64,000 bases of DNA. Source: Rhodoferax sediminis (GTDB lineage: Bacteria > Pseudomonadota > Gammaproteobacteria > Burkholderiales > Burkholderiaceae_C). The notes below the pieces were generated by a model. That model saw only the letters and a program-made list of their open reading frames with translations, searched no databases and was not told the origin of the DNA. The stretch covers positions 3,361,001-3,425,000 of the forward strand of contig NZ_CP035503.1 in NCBI RefSeq assembly GCF_006970865.1, written 5' to 3'. Shown here piece by piece: positions 43,350 through 52,139 of the stretch (position 1 is the first letter of the stretch; each line of letters opens with the position of its first letter). The translations under genes were made by a program, and so were the position numbers.

Positions 43350-43904
43350 ATGACATTCTTCAAATCTCTTCCGGACAACGCAGGCCCGCCGAACGTCTTC
43401 ACCAAATATCCGGAGGTTTACGGGCCTTGGTCGACGATGAGCCAGGCAATGATGAACGGGCCATCGCCTTTAAGCCAAGGCGAGCGGGAGTTGATCCTTG
43501 CCTATGCAGCAGGCCTGGGTGGATGCACGTTCGTGCATGTGGCTCATTCGGAGGTCGCCTATGCGTGGGGCATTCAGCAGGGTTCGGTAGAGCGACTGCT
43601 GGAAGACCCGAACACCGCGCCAGTGAAAGCGCGCTTGAAGCCACTCCTGGCGTTCGTCCAGAAGTTGATGGTGACGCCAAGCGAAATGACTCAAGCGGAC
43701 GCCGACGCGGTGTTCGAAGCCGGCTGGGATGAGCAGGCACTGCACGACGCGATCGCGGTGACTGCCCGCGCGGCCTTCATGCAGCGGCTGGTCGAAGGAT
43801 ACGGTTTCACGCCATTGACCCGCGAGGCCGCAGCCAAGCACGCGAAGCGACGGGTGGAGCGCGGCTACGTCAACCTGTATCCGGCGTTCCGCGAAAACAA
43901 GTGA
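43350..43904 (+). CDS. AhpD/carboxymuconolactone decarboxylase-fold protein
   Basis: This 184-residue protein resembles peroxidase-related AhpD-like proteins: GPWSTMSQAMMNGPSPLSQGERELILAYAAGL, then GGCTFVHVAHSEVAYAWG. The canonical redox motif CxxC-xxxH is altered: one Cys (CTFVH) and a His remain, so two-Cys peroxidase chemistry is unlikely. AGAGG lies before the ATG. It follows the tautomerase gene by 19 bp, forming a small operon after sucD. Function is unknown. Confidence 0.8.
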   Translation: MTFFKSLPDNAGPPNVFTKYPEVYGPWSTMSQAMMNGPSPLSQGERELILAYAAGLGGCTFVHVAHSEVAYAWGIQQGSVERLLEDPNTAPVKARLKPLLAFVQKLMVTPSEMTQADADAVFEAGWDEQALHDAIAVTARAAFMQRLVEGYGFTPLTREAAAKHAKRRVERGYVNLYPAFRENK

Positions 43905-43982
43905 TGGTGCGGTAGCTCGAGTCTGATTCTAAGTTCTTGGCGCAGCCCGGCATTGGTGTCAAGTGATGCAACGTGTATCCGC

Positions 43983-45008
43983 TTATTGATTTACCGGAGC
44001 AGTTCTCGCGACTCGACCCGTCACCGGATACTGTGGGTCGGTGAAACCTGGCGTCGACGGATGCCCAGCTGGGACTAGTTGGTTGACCAGTGCCTCATCC
44101 TCGGCCGTGAAGGGAGCCTTCAGCGCCTCAAGATAGTCTTCCCACTGCTGGGGCGTACGAGGACCTGCAATGACGGCGTTGACCAGTGCATTGTTAAGTA
44201 CCCAGTTGATCGCAAAATGCGAGGTAGTGTTGCCCCTTGACTGCGCATGCGCCTTGATCTGCAGCGCGAGTTCAATCGACTCGTGGCGCAGCTCGGTCTG
44301 CAGCGTGCGGCGGTCACCCCGGGCGGCGCGGCTGCCCTCTGGAAGCTGCTCCACACTCGCATACTTGCCTGTCAGGACCCCTCGGGCGAGCGGGCTGTAG
44401 GGCACGACACCGATGCCGTAGGACTGGCAGGCCGGCAGCAGTTCGGCCTCGGGCATACGGTTCATGGCGTTGTACTGGGGCTGGCAGGCCGCGGGGCGGT
44501 CGATGCCGGCATCCATGCACAGACGGACCAATTCCGCCAGACGCCAGGCACGGAAGTTCGACACGCCAAAGTACCGGATCTTGCCCTGCCGCTGCAGGTC
44601 GGCAATGGCGCGGACGGTTTCCTCCAGCGGCGTGCTGGCGTCGTCCCGGTGCAGGTAGTACAGGTCGATGTAGTCGGTGCCCAGCCGGCGCAGGCTCTGC
44701 TCGGCAGCACGCATCACGTACTTGCGGGACAGGTCTGCCCCGGTCGGGATGGCCGAGTCGGCCGGATAGCCGACCTTGGTGGCCAGCACCCAGCGATCCC
44801 GGTCGCCGTGAACGGCGCGGCCGACGATCTCCTCCGACTTGCCGGCGCCGTAGGCGTCGGCCGTGTCGATGAAGTTGACGCCAGCCTCGCGAGCCCGGGC
44901 GATGATCTGGTGGGAGGTCGCTTCGTCCGTCTGGTCGCCGAACATCATGGCGCCAAGGCACAGGGGAGAAACTTTCAGGCCGCTGCGGCCCAGTCTGCGG
45001 TATTCCAC
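43983..45008 (-). CDS. aldo/keto reductase
   Basis: This 341-residue NADPH-dependent reductase has a (beta/alpha)8 barrel with the catalytic tetrad Asp48, Tyr53, Lys78 and His120. Further motifs are YFGVSNFRAWRLAEL, QPQYNAMNR, VVPYSPLARGVLTGKY and the NADP-binding end AGPRTPQQWEDYLEAL. The start is at MEYRRLGRSGLKVSPL. It is the last of three leftward genes (SDR, CMD-like, AKR), with short gaps, which probably form one operon. Confidence 0.94.
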   Translation of the reverse strand: MEYRRLGRSGLKVSPLCLGAMMFGDQTDEATSHQIIARAREAGVNFIDTADAYGAGKSEEIVGRAVHGDRDRWVLATKVGYPADSAIPTGADLSRKYVMRAAEQSLRRLGTDYIDLYYLHRDDASTPLEETVRAIADLQRQGKIRYFGVSNFRAWRLAELVRLCMDAGIDRPAACQPQYNAMNRMPEAELLPACQSYGIGVVPYSPLARGVLTGKYASVEQLPEGSRAARGDRRTLQTELRHESIELALQIKAHAQSRGNTTSHFAINWVLNNALVNAVIAGPRTPQQWEDYLEALKAPFTAEDEALVNQLVPAGHPSTPGFTDPQYPVTGRVARTAPVNQ

Positions 45009-45031
45009 GGATGACTCCTGGGTTGAATGGT

Positions 45032-45364
45032 TCAGTCCGGCGAGGCGCCGAACAGTTCTTTGGCCTTGGCGACGGCCGACATCGCGTTCGGCCAGCCGAC
45101 ATAGAACGCCATGTGGGTGATGAGCTCGACGAGCTCGTCCAGCGTCACGCCGTTCTCGATGGCCCGGGGGAAGTGAAATGTCATCTGCTCGGTCTTGCCC
45201 GTTGCGATCAATGCCGCGCAGGTGATCAGGCTGCGGTCGCGCTTGGACAGCTGTGGGCGCTCCCAGACATCGCCAAACAGGACCTGGTCGGTCAGCTCGG
45301 CCAGTTTCGGTGTGATGTCGCCGAAGGACTTCTGTGCCGGGCCGGGCGCTTGGTTCGCATTCAT
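45032..45364 (-). CDS. carboxymuconolactone decarboxylase family protein
   Basis: This is a 110-residue protein with LTDQVLFGDVWERPQLSKRDRSLITCAALIATG and NGVTLDELVELITHMAFYVGWPNAMSA. It is a close relative of the protein at 18909-19229 and of the same length class. AAGGAA lies 8 bases before the ATG. It sits between an SDR and an aldo/keto reductase gene on the same strand. Confidence 0.9.
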   Translation of the reverse strand: MNANQAPGPAQKSFGDITPKLAELTDQVLFGDVWERPQLSKRDRSLITCAALIATGKTEQMTFHFPRAIENGVTLDELVELITHMAFYVGWPNAMSAVAKAKELFGASPD

Positions 45365-45430
45365 CGTGTGTTTCCTTTCATGGATTGCTGTGGGGAGGTG
45401 CGCGGGAGATGGTCTGCCCGGCACCTGGTT

Positions 45431-46267
45431 TCAGAACGCTCCGTCCGTCGACTTCGAGAGTTCTTGGTAGCGTTGAAACTCCTCCAGCCGCGCGCTGAGG
45501 GCCGGTGCCACCAGCCCGACGGCGTCGCTGCCGGCGAGAAACTGCTTCGGCGGGTCCTGCATCTTGGCCAGCTTCACCATGACCTCGCCAAGCTTGGCCG
45601 GGTCGCCAGGCTGCCCCCCGTGATAGCCGGACCACAGGTCCGGTGTGCTGCCTTCGGCCGCATAGTCACTGATCGGACGGCTGCTCCAGCGGACGTTGTT
45701 GGCGTCCAGCAAGTCGGTCCGGAAGAAGCCGGGCTCCACCACGGTGACCTTGATGCCGAACTGCGCCACTTCCGTGGCTATAGCCAGCGACAGGCCCTCG
45801 ACGGCGAACTTGGTTGCGCCATAGGCAGCGCAATGCTTGAAGCCTACCAGGCCAGCCAGGGAGCTGACGTTGAGGATGCGGCCAGCCCTTTGCTGGCGCA
45901 TGACGGGCAACACGGCGCGCATCAGGTGCACGGCGCCGTAGAAGTTCGTCGCGAACTGGCTTTCGATGTCCTCAACGGCGAGCTCCTCGAAGTTGCCCAG
46001 CAGGCTGTAGCCCGCGTTGTTGACCAGTACATCGATGCGTCCGAAACGCTTCAACGCCCCGTCGACCGCCGCTTGCGCCTGCTGCGCTTGCGAGATGTCC
46101 AGTTGGACCAGCGCCAGGTTGTCGCCACCCAAGCCTGCGAAGGCCTTGCGCAGCTTGTCGAGATTGCGGCCGGTGGCCGCCACGCGGTCTCCAGCTTTCA
46201 GCGCCGCGATGGCCGTGCCTGCGCCGATACCACTGCCGGCGCCTGTGATAAACCAAACTTTGCTCAT
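45431..46267 (-). CDS. SDR family oxidoreductase
   Basis: This 278-residue short-chain dehydrogenase has TGAGSGIG near 8-15, NNAG near 83, Ser136 in NVSSLAG and Tyr149/Lys153 in YGATK. GRNLDKL after the second strand indicates an NADP preference. The C-terminus is longer than usual and ends in a helical FLAGSDAVGLVAPALSARLEEFQRY region, the pattern of the SDR subgroup often annotated as oxidoreductase/retinol-dehydrogenase-like. The ATG at 46267 has GGAAG before it. Confidence 0.93.
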   Translation of the reverse strand: MSKVWFITGAGSGIGAGTAIAALKAGDRVAATGRNLDKLRKAFAGLGGDNLALVQLDISQAQQAQAAVDGALKRFGRIDVLVNNAGYSLLGNFEELAVEDIESQFATNFYGAVHLMRAVLPVMRQQRAGRILNVSSLAGLVGFKHCAAYGATKFAVEGLSLAIATEVAQFGIKVTVVEPGFFRTDLLDANNVRWSSRPISDYAAEGSTPDLWSGYHGGQPGDPAKLGEVMVKLAKMQDPPKQFLAGSDAVGLVAPALSARLEEFQRYQELSKSTDGAF

Positions 46268-46437
46268 ATTTGCTTCCAATGCATGAAGGGGTGTGCTTCA
46301 ACGATGACGCTGCTCGGTGGAAGCGGATGTCTGAAGCACTAATGTAATTTTGGGGCTCAAAGCTCGTGGCGACTAGATGGCTGAATCGGCATGTTCTTGT
46401 GAGCACCATTCATGAATTGACCAAACTTGCAGACCCA

Positions 46438-47652
46438 TCAAGCGTTGTTGTAAGCGCTCAGCCCGCGCGGCTGCGAGAGGAGGAACATTGCAATCCCCGC
46501 AGCACACAGGACAAGCAGTGCACTCACCAGGAACACTGACCCCATGCCCCAAGCGCCAGCTACCAAGCCAAGGGCGGGGCTGGCGATGCCGAGCGCCAAG
46601 TCGAGGAACGCGGTGTAGGCGCCCATGGCGAGCCCTCGGCTTTGGGGTGATACACGGCGCACAGCCTCGACGCCGAAGGCCGGATACACGAGGGAGTAAC
46701 CGAAGCCCGTAAGCACTGCGCCGACCAGTGCAAGCGTGTACCTGGGGGCAAGCCATATCAGGGCTTGACCGGCCACCTCCAGCAGCACAAACGCCAAAGC
46801 GACCTTGGCCCCACCCCGCTTGTCGGCCAGGTGGCCAAACAACACCCTGGCGAAGATGAAGGCCACTGCAAAGCCCGTGAAAGGCGGCCAGACAGGACTC
46901 CAGCCCCGCGCAGCGAACAGAAGCGCCACGAATGCAGTGATGGCTCCAAAGCCCACGCTGGCGAACGCCAAGCCGATTCCGGGCACCCATATTGCATTCA
47001 GCACATGACCCAGCTGGACGCGAGCGGCACCCGACGGGGTGACGGACTTCAGTGGCGCGACGATCCATAACGTCAGCAAAGGCATGACCGTAGTGGCCAC
47101 GGCAATGGCCGCGAAGCCATACCGGGCGTACAGCGAGGTTCCCGCCGGTGCCCCAACGGCAAATGCCGCGAACATGGCTGTTCCCATCCACGCAATGACT
47201 TTGCCTGTGTACTGCGAACTCACCAGCCCGAGCCCCCAGCTGAGCGCACCGGTGATGATGAAGCTCTCGGCGCCGCCCAGCAGCGCCCGCCCCAGAAGCA
47301 GGATCGTGACCGAAACCATGGGAGCGGAAGCAAAGCGCAGCGACAACAGGTAAAGCATCCCCGCGCCGGAAGCTGCGATCAGCCCGGCGACCACGGCCCG
47401 CTTCGCGCCTCGGCTATCGGCATAGTGCCCGGCCCAAGGTCGTGATACCAATGAGGCGGCAAACTGGCTCCCGGCCACCAGGCCCACCACAAAGGTGCCA
47501 AGCCCCAGCCCCTGGTGCACATGGAGAGGGAGGATGGGCATGGCAAAGCCGATGACCAGGAAGGCAATCAGCACGGCGGACATAATGGGGAGCAGTGCGC
47601 CCAAGACGGGGGCTGCTCCAGAAGATGTTCTTGCGGTAGAGGCTGTGGACAT
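46438..47652 (-). CDS. MFS transporter
   Basis: This 404-residue protein has twelve predicted hydrophobic segments, a basic cytoplasmic loop after helix 2 (SRPWAGHYADSRGAKRAV, the MFS motif A position) and a second half that begins near VLNAIWVPGIGLAFASVGFG. It resembles the YfcJ/YhhS exporter group. AAGGAATCC lies before the ATG at 47652. It is transcribed divergently from the LysR gene across 130 bp, so LysR control is likely. The substrate is unknown. Confidence 0.9.
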   Translation of the reverse strand: MSTASTARTSSGAAPVLGALLPIMSAVLIAFLVIGFAMPILPLHVHQGLGLGTFVVGLVAGSQFAASLVSRPWAGHYADSRGAKRAVVAGLIAASGAGMLYLLSLRFASAPMVSVTILLLGRALLGGAESFIITGALSWGLGLVSSQYTGKVIAWMGTAMFAAFAVGAPAGTSLYARYGFAAIAVATTVMPLLTLWIVAPLKSVTPSGAARVQLGHVLNAIWVPGIGLAFASVGFGAITAFVALLFAARGWSPVWPPFTGFAVAFIFARVLFGHLADKRGGAKVALAFVLLEVAGQALIWLAPRYTLALVGAVLTGFGYSLVYPAFGVEAVRRVSPQSRGLAMGAYTAFLDLALGIASPALGLVAGAWGMGSVFLVSALLVLCAAGIAMFLLSQPRGLSAYNNA

Positions 47653-47714
47653 CACGGATTCCTTTGAGGCGCTGACCTGGAGTGCAGTTGGCACGGCTTC
47701 GGTCAGCCGATTGA

Positions 47715-47763
47715 GTCTATGCAGCGACCCGTCTGGCGACTAGATAGCAAACTCCGCATAGAC
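47715..47763. promoter_or_regulatory. inverted repeat GTCTATGC-N33-GCATAGAC in the LysR-MFS intergenic region
   Basis: GTCTATGC (47715-47722) and GCATAGAC (47756-47763) are exact complements on either side of 33 bp, in the 130 bp between divergent MFS and LysR genes. LysR proteins typically bind such spaced symmetric sites next to their own promoter. CCTATGA follows at once (47764-47770). Confidence 0.55.
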
Positions 47764-47782
47764 CTATGAGGTGGATTCATCA

Positions 47783-48676
47783 ATGGTGCGAGAAAACATT
47801 AACGACCTGCTGGCGTTTCTCGCCGTTGCACGCGAGCGGAGCTTCACGCGTGCCGCGGCCAAGCTCGGGGTCTCTCAATCGGCACTCAGCCACACCGTTC
47901 GGGCGCTCGAGAGCAGGATGGGGCTGCGCCTGCTGACCCGCACCACGCGCAGTGTGGCCCCGACCGAGGCGGGCGAGCGCCTGCTGCAAACCGTGGGGCC
48001 GCGCTTCGAGGAGATCGAAGCCGAACTGACCGCGATGGGTGAGTTGCGCGACAAGCCGGCAGGGACCATCCGCATCACGACCACCGACTATGCGGCCGAT
48101 AGGGTCCTGTGGCCCAGGCTCTCCAAGGTTCTGCCAAATTACCCGGAGCTCAAGGTTGAGATGATCGTGGACTACGGGCTGTCGGACATCGTGGCCGACC
48201 GCTACGACATCGGCGTTCGCTTCGGCGACCAGGTTGCCAAAGACATGATCGCCGTTCGCATCGCGCCGGACGCCAAGATGGCCATCGTGTGTGCGCCGTC
48301 CTACCTGGCGCAGCGCCCGGTGCCCAAGATTCCGCAGGACCTGCTCTCGCACAACTGCATCACGTTGCGGCTGCCAACGCGAGGGGTCCTGTACGCCTGG
48401 GAGCTCAAGAAGGGCGAACGCGAGTTGCAGGTTCGTGTGGATGGCCAAGTCACCTGCAACGGCGCGTACCAGATGATCAACGCGGCTTTAGATGGTGCGG
48501 GCCTGGCCTTTGTGATGGAAGAGATGATCCAGCAGCATGTAGCCGAGGGGCGCCTGATGTCTGTGATGGAGGACTGGTGCCCGACCTTTCCAGGCCTTCA
48601 CATTTTCTACCCGAGCCGCCGAGAATCCACGCGCGCGATGGTCGTGGTGGTTGACGCCTTGCGCTACCGTCCGTAA
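47783..48676 (+). CDS. LysR-family transcriptional regulator
   Basis: This 297-residue regulator has an N-terminal winged helix (LLAFLAVARERSFTRAAAKLGVSQSALSHTVRALESRMGLRLLTRTTRSVAPTEAG in outline) and a full periplasmic-binding-protein-like effector domain (GTIRITTTDYAADRVLWPRL, ADRYDIGVRFGDQVAKDMIAVRI, GAGLAFVMEEMIQQHVAEGRL). I chose the ATG at 47783, with a GTG at 47771 also possible. It is divergent from the MFS gene and upstream of the molybdenum hydroxylase genes, so it probably controls both sides. Confidence 0.94.
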   Translation: MVRENINDLLAFLAVARERSFTRAAAKLGVSQSALSHTVRALESRMGLRLLTRTTRSVAPTEAGERLLQTVGPRFEEIEAELTAMGELRDKPAGTIRITTTDYAADRVLWPRLSKVLPNYPELKVEMIVDYGLSDIVADRYDIGVRFGDQVAKDMIAVRIAPDAKMAIVCAPSYLAQRPVPKIPQDLLSHNCITLRLPTRGVLYAWELKKGERELQVRVDGQVTCNGAYQMINAALDGAGLAFVMEEMIQQHVAEGRLMSVMEDWCPTFPGLHIFYPSRRESTRAMVVVVDALRYRP

Positions 48677-48728
48677 CGAATCGCCCGTATCAGAGTCGTG
48701 GCTTCTGGCGTCCCCATTCATGAGCCTC

Positions 48729-48763
48729 ATTCATAGGTTCATGCGGACTGGTACCCTTTATCC
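48729..48763 (+). promoter_or_regulatory. repeated promoter element ATTCATAGG-N17-CCTTTATC (copy 1)
   Basis: ATTCATAGG starts at 48729 and CCTTTATC at 48755. The same two blocks, again 26 bp apart, occur at 53404 and 53430. CATGCG lies between them in both copies. Both precede small secreted-protein genes, so a shared regulator, perhaps the adjacent LysR protein, is likely. Confidence 0.55.
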
Positions 48764-48813
48764 AATCCACTGGAGACCGTAGACTCTCCTTTCATTGAGA
48801 AAGGACTACATCT

Positions 48814-48933
48814 ATGAGGCTGCTTGCCGCGACGGCGATGTCGTTCGCGATGCTTCCGTGCACCTTCTGTGCTGGCTGGCCCAGTGCCTACTCGGCAATG
48901 ACAGTGGCCAAAGAAGTGCTGCAAAAGAAGTGA
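48814..48933 (+). CDS. short ORF with signal-peptide-like N-terminus
   Basis: A 39-codon frame starts MRLLAATAMSFAMLPCTFC and ends EVLQKK. AAAGGA lies 9 bases upstream. The hydrophobic stretch suits a signal peptide, but almost nothing follows it. It stands behind the same promoter element that precedes the secreted cyclophilin-like gene at 53497. It may be the stump of a lost secreted protein or a small exported peptide. It lies in a 366 bp gap that otherwise holds only the promoter element. Confidence 0.35.
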   Translation: MRLLAATAMSFAMLPCTFCAGWPSAYSAMTVAKEVLQKK

Positions 48934-49042
48934 CTTAGTGGAATAGCGCAGCAGCGCGCCACCTGCATTCCAACTTTAGTCGCGGTATCGGAAGACGCCG
49001 CGTGGTTCAACTCGCCCGTCTCAGCCCAAGGATCGATTCACC

Positions 49043-49522
49043 ATGAGCTACACAATCAAAATCAATGGTCAGCGCCGCGTCGTCGATGTGGACGCGGACA
49101 CTCCACTTCTATGGGCCGTTCGGGATGTACTGGGAATGCCCGGCACCAAGTTTGGCTGCGGCATGGGCCTGTGCGGCGCCTGCACTGTCCACTTGGACGG
49201 GGCAGCAGTCCGCTCCTGCATTACGCCCGTCGAGAGCGCTGACGGTCAATCCGTCACCACCATCGAGGCCGTTGGGTCAACTCACGTCGGTCGTGCGGTC
49301 CAAAAGGCTTGGCTGCAACTGGACGTCGTGCAGTGCGGCTACTGTCAGTCTGGCCAGATTATGTCCGCGACCGCGTTGCTGTCCAGCAATCCTCGCCCCA
49401 CCGAGGAGGACATCCGTACCGGGATGGCGGGGAACATCTGCCGATGCGGTACTTATGTGCGAATCCAGCAAGCGGTTGAGCAAGCCGCCAAGAGCATCGC
49501 GTCCAGCCAGAAGGGAGCCTGA
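49043..49522 (+). CDS. molybdenum hydroxylase small subunit, 2Fe-2S (isoquinoline 1-oxidoreductase type)
   Basis: This 159-residue electron-transfer subunit has a plant-type 2Fe-2S cluster (Cys39, 44, 47, 59 in CGMGLCGACTVH) and a second cluster (Cys98, 101, 133, 135 in CGYCQSG and CRCGTY). It passes electrons from the molybdenum cofactor of the large subunit. Relatives serve isoquinoline 1-oxidoreductase and aldehyde oxidases of the IorAB type. The stop is 1 bp before the large-subunit start, so the two are translationally coupled. Confidence 0.94.
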   Translation: MSYTIKINGQRRVVDVDADTPLLWAVRDVLGMPGTKFGCGMGLCGACTVHLDGAAVRSCITPVESADGQSVTTIEAVGSTHVGRAVQKAWLQLDVVQCGYCQSGQIMSATALLSSNPRPTEEDIRTGMAGNICRCGTYVRIQQAVEQAAKSIASSQKGA

Positions 49523-49523
49523 C

Positions 49524-51701
49524 ATGAGCGCATACAAGAACCCCGAAGTCAGCTCTCCCACATCGGGGCCGACGCGTCGATCGATTCTGAAGGCTTTCGC
49601 CGTCGGTGGCGCCTTGATGGTCATCGTGGAGTTAGCTGCTGGCGCATCCAAGACTGCGACCAATGCGCAGGATCAGGTTTTGAATGCCATAGTCCGCGTC
49701 GGCGCCGACGACGTGGTCACGCTGGTCATGCCCCGTGTGGAAATGGGACAAGGTACCTACACCTCGCTGCCGCTCTTGATTGCGGAGGAGCTGGAGATCG
49801 ATCCAGCCTGGGTGCGCTTGGAACATGCGCCGGCCGACGACAAACTTTATGCCAACCCGAGCTTGGGTATCCAGGCCACAGGGGGCTCGACCTCAGTGAG
49901 CAGCGCGTGGATACCGATGCGCCAGGCCGGCGCTGCGGCCCGCATCATGTTGATCCAGGCTGCCGCAAAAGCCTGGGGCGTCGAGCCGAGCGCCTGCCGC
50001 GCTGAGAATGGCAGTGTCGTGCACGCGGCGACGGGTCGCAGGCTCAGCTACGGAAAGCTGGCCGTCCAGGCCGCCGCTGTGCCCGTTCCCGCCGAGATTG
50101 CCCTGAAGCCCGTCAACACCTTCCGTCGGATTGGTGGCGATCAGCTGAGACTGGATGCAGCAGGAAAAGTGAACGGTACGGCGCAATTCGGCATCGATGT
50201 CATCTTGCCAGGCATGCTGGTGGCCGCAGTTGCTGCGAGTCCAGTCGCGGGGGGCAAAGTACGCAGCGTGGATGCCGCGGCTGCCTTGCGAGTGCGTGGA
50301 GTGCAACAGGTCGTTCAGCTGGACGACGTAGTGGGCATCGTTGCCAAGCACATGGGCGCAGCACGAAAAGGCCTCGCCGCGGCGAATGTCCAATGGGATG
50401 ATGGCTCTGCCGCTGGCTATTCCAGCGAACGCATGATTGCCGAGCTGGAGCAGGCCTCGCGGCGAGACGGTGCCACGGCGCGTTCAGAAGGAAACGTAGC
50501 GACCGCCAGGGCCGCTGGTGCCCGCAGCTTCGATGTGGTGTACCAGCAGCCGCTGTTAGCCCACGCAACGATGGAACCGATGAACTGCACGGCCCATGTG
50601 CGGCCGGATGGCTGCGAGCTCTGGCTGGGGACCCAAGTGCCCACCCGAGCCCAGGCAACTGCTGCCGAGGTGACGGGACTGCCTATAGAGAAAGTCACCG
50701 TGCACAACCAGTTGCTGGGGGGCGGATTCGGCCGGCGTCTCGACGTGGACTACGTGACGCAGGCCGTGCGCGTGGCGCAAAAGGTCAAGGCGCCCCTCAA
50801 AGTGGTGTGGACCCGCGAGGAGGACATGCAGCACGACACCTACCGCCCGTATCACTACAACCGCCTGAGCGCGACCCTGGATGCCACGGGACATCCTACC
50901 GCCTGGCATCACCGCGTCACCGGCTCGTCCGTGCTCGCGCGCTGGGCGCCGGCGGCCTACAAGGACGATATTGACGGCGACGCCATCCGGGATGCCGCGG
51001 GGCCGTATGCCTTCCCGAATGTGTTGGTGCAGTATGTCCGCCAAGACCCACCTCAAGGCCTGAATACGGGCTGGTGGCGTGGCGTAGGGCACATGCAGAA
51101 CGGATTCCCGGTCGAGTGCTTTCTCGATGAGCTTGCCCATGCGAGTGGTCGCGACCCCATCGAGTACCGCAAGCCTCTGCTGGACAAACATCCTCGTGCA
51201 AAGCGCGTGCTGGATTTGTTGGCGGACAAGGTCCAGTGGTCCAGGCCGCTGCCCAAGGGCCACGGTCGTGGCATTGCGCTGACCTTCGCGTTCGGCACTT
51301 ATGCGGCACAAGTGACCGAGGTGGCCGTCGACCCAGACGGGACCGTACGACCGCTACGGATCGTGACCGTGGTCGATTGCGGTGTGGTGGTCTCGCCCAA
51401 GTCAGTGGTTGCACAGGTTCAAGGCGGCTCCATCTTCGGCTTGTCTGCCGTGCTCTTCGGAAACATCTCCATCAAGAATGGACGCGTCGAGCAGTCGAAC
51501 TTTCATGACTATCGGGTCCTGCGAATCAACGAGACCCCGGTCATCGAAACCCACATCGTTCCGAGCATAGATACGCCAGGGGGCATCGGCGAAGTGGCCA
51601 CAGTCCTCGTCACGCCTTCCGTACTGAATGCCGTCTTTGCGGCGACAGGCAAGCGTGTTCGGCGCCTTCCGTTCGAGCCGAACGAGCTCCGGACCGCCTA
51701 A
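49524..51701 (+). CDS. molybdenum hydroxylase large subunit (isoquinoline 1-oxidoreductase/aldehyde oxidase type), Tat-exported
   Basis: This 725-residue subunit binds the molybdopterin cofactor and hydroxylates N-heterocycles or oxidises aldehydes. A twin-arginine signal (TRRSILKAFAVGGA) is at residues 18-31, so the heterodimer is probably periplasmic or membrane-attached. Motifs include VEMGQGTYTSLP, QATGGSTSVSSAW, GGGFGRRLDVDYV and the C-terminal catalytic Glu in PGGIGEVATVL. No FAD subunit is linked, so a cytochrome may be the acceptor, as for other IorAB enzymes. No c-type cytochrome gene is seen nearby. Confidence 0.93.
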   Translation: MSAYKNPEVSSPTSGPTRRSILKAFAVGGALMVIVELAAGASKTATNAQDQVLNAIVRVGADDVVTLVMPRVEMGQGTYTSLPLLIAEELEIDPAWVRLEHAPADDKLYANPSLGIQATGGSTSVSSAWIPMRQAGAAARIMLIQAAAKAWGVEPSACRAENGSVVHAATGRRLSYGKLAVQAAAVPVPAEIALKPVNTFRRIGGDQLRLDAAGKVNGTAQFGIDVILPGMLVAAVAASPVAGGKVRSVDAAAALRVRGVQQVVQLDDVVGIVAKHMGAARKGLAAANVQWDDGSAAGYSSERMIAELEQASRRDGATARSEGNVATARAAGARSFDVVYQQPLLAHATMEPMNCTAHVRPDGCELWLGTQVPTRAQATAAEVTGLPIEKVTVHNQLLGGGFGRRLDVDYVTQAVRVAQKVKAPLKVVWTREEDMQHDTYRPYHYNRLSATLDATGHPTAWHHRVTGSSVLARWAPAAYKDDIDGDAIRDAAGPYAFPNVLVQYVRQDPPQGLNTGWWRGVGHMQNGFPVECFLDELAHASGRDPIEYRKPLLDKHPRAKRVLDLLADKVQWSRPLPKGHGRGIALTFAFGTYAAQVTEVAVDPDGTVRPLRIVTVVDCGVVVSPKSVVAQVQGGSIFGLSAVLFGNISIKNGRVEQSNFHDYRVLRINETPVIETHIVPSIDTPGGIGEVATVLVTPSVLNAVFAATGKRVRRLPFEPNELRTA

Positions 51702-51753
51702 GGCGACACACTGGCTCAACCTGCTCGTGCGTCAAGCATTTCGAGAACTCACC

Positions 51754-52107
51754 ATGAAGCTCCGCCTGGAAGTGGGGAACTCGCGCATCACCGCAAGCGT
51801 TATTGACAGCGGGACGGCGCGGGACTTTCTGTCCCTGTTGCCGCTCCAACTGAGAATGGGAGATCTCCATCGCCGGGAAAAGTGCGCGCACCTTCCGCGG
51901 CCACTGTCCGAGAGTGGCACGCTCACCAAGAACTACGAGGTGGGCGACCTCGCCTACCGGCTTCCGGAGGGCGATATTGCTGTCTTCTACCGACACGATG
52001 GGCAGACCGTCCCGACCGGGCTCATCACGATCGCCAAGGCCAACTCACATCTGAAGGCCCTCAGCGCTGAAGGACCGGTGGATGTCACCATCGATCTCGC
52101 AAAGTAA
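51754..52107 (+). CDS. cyclophilin-like fold protein, cytoplasmic
   Basis: This 117-residue protein starts MKLRLEVGNSRITASVIDSGTARDFLSLLPLQL and contains KNYEVGDLAYRLPEGDIAVFY. This pattern is the cyclophilin-like domain of small bacterial proteins of unknown function (cyclophil_like type). It resembles the secreted protein at 53497 along its length (VIDSGTARDFLSLLPL against LVDSAATRDFISLLPL). It lies between the molybdenum hydroxylase and alcohol dehydrogenase genes in the same direction. Function is unknown. Confidence 0.75.
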   Translation: MKLRLEVGNSRITASVIDSGTARDFLSLLPLQLRMGDLHRREKCAHLPRPLSESGTLTKNYEVGDLAYRLPEGDIAVFYRHDGQTVPTGLITIAKANSHLKALSAEGPVDVTIDLAK

Positions 52108-52139
52108 ACCTCGACAAACTTCACTTAGGAACCAAGACC

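Noticed and set aside
45011..46342. 443-codon + strand open frame opposite the CMD and SDR genes
   Set aside because: No family features. The reverse strand carries complete SDR and CMD motifs.
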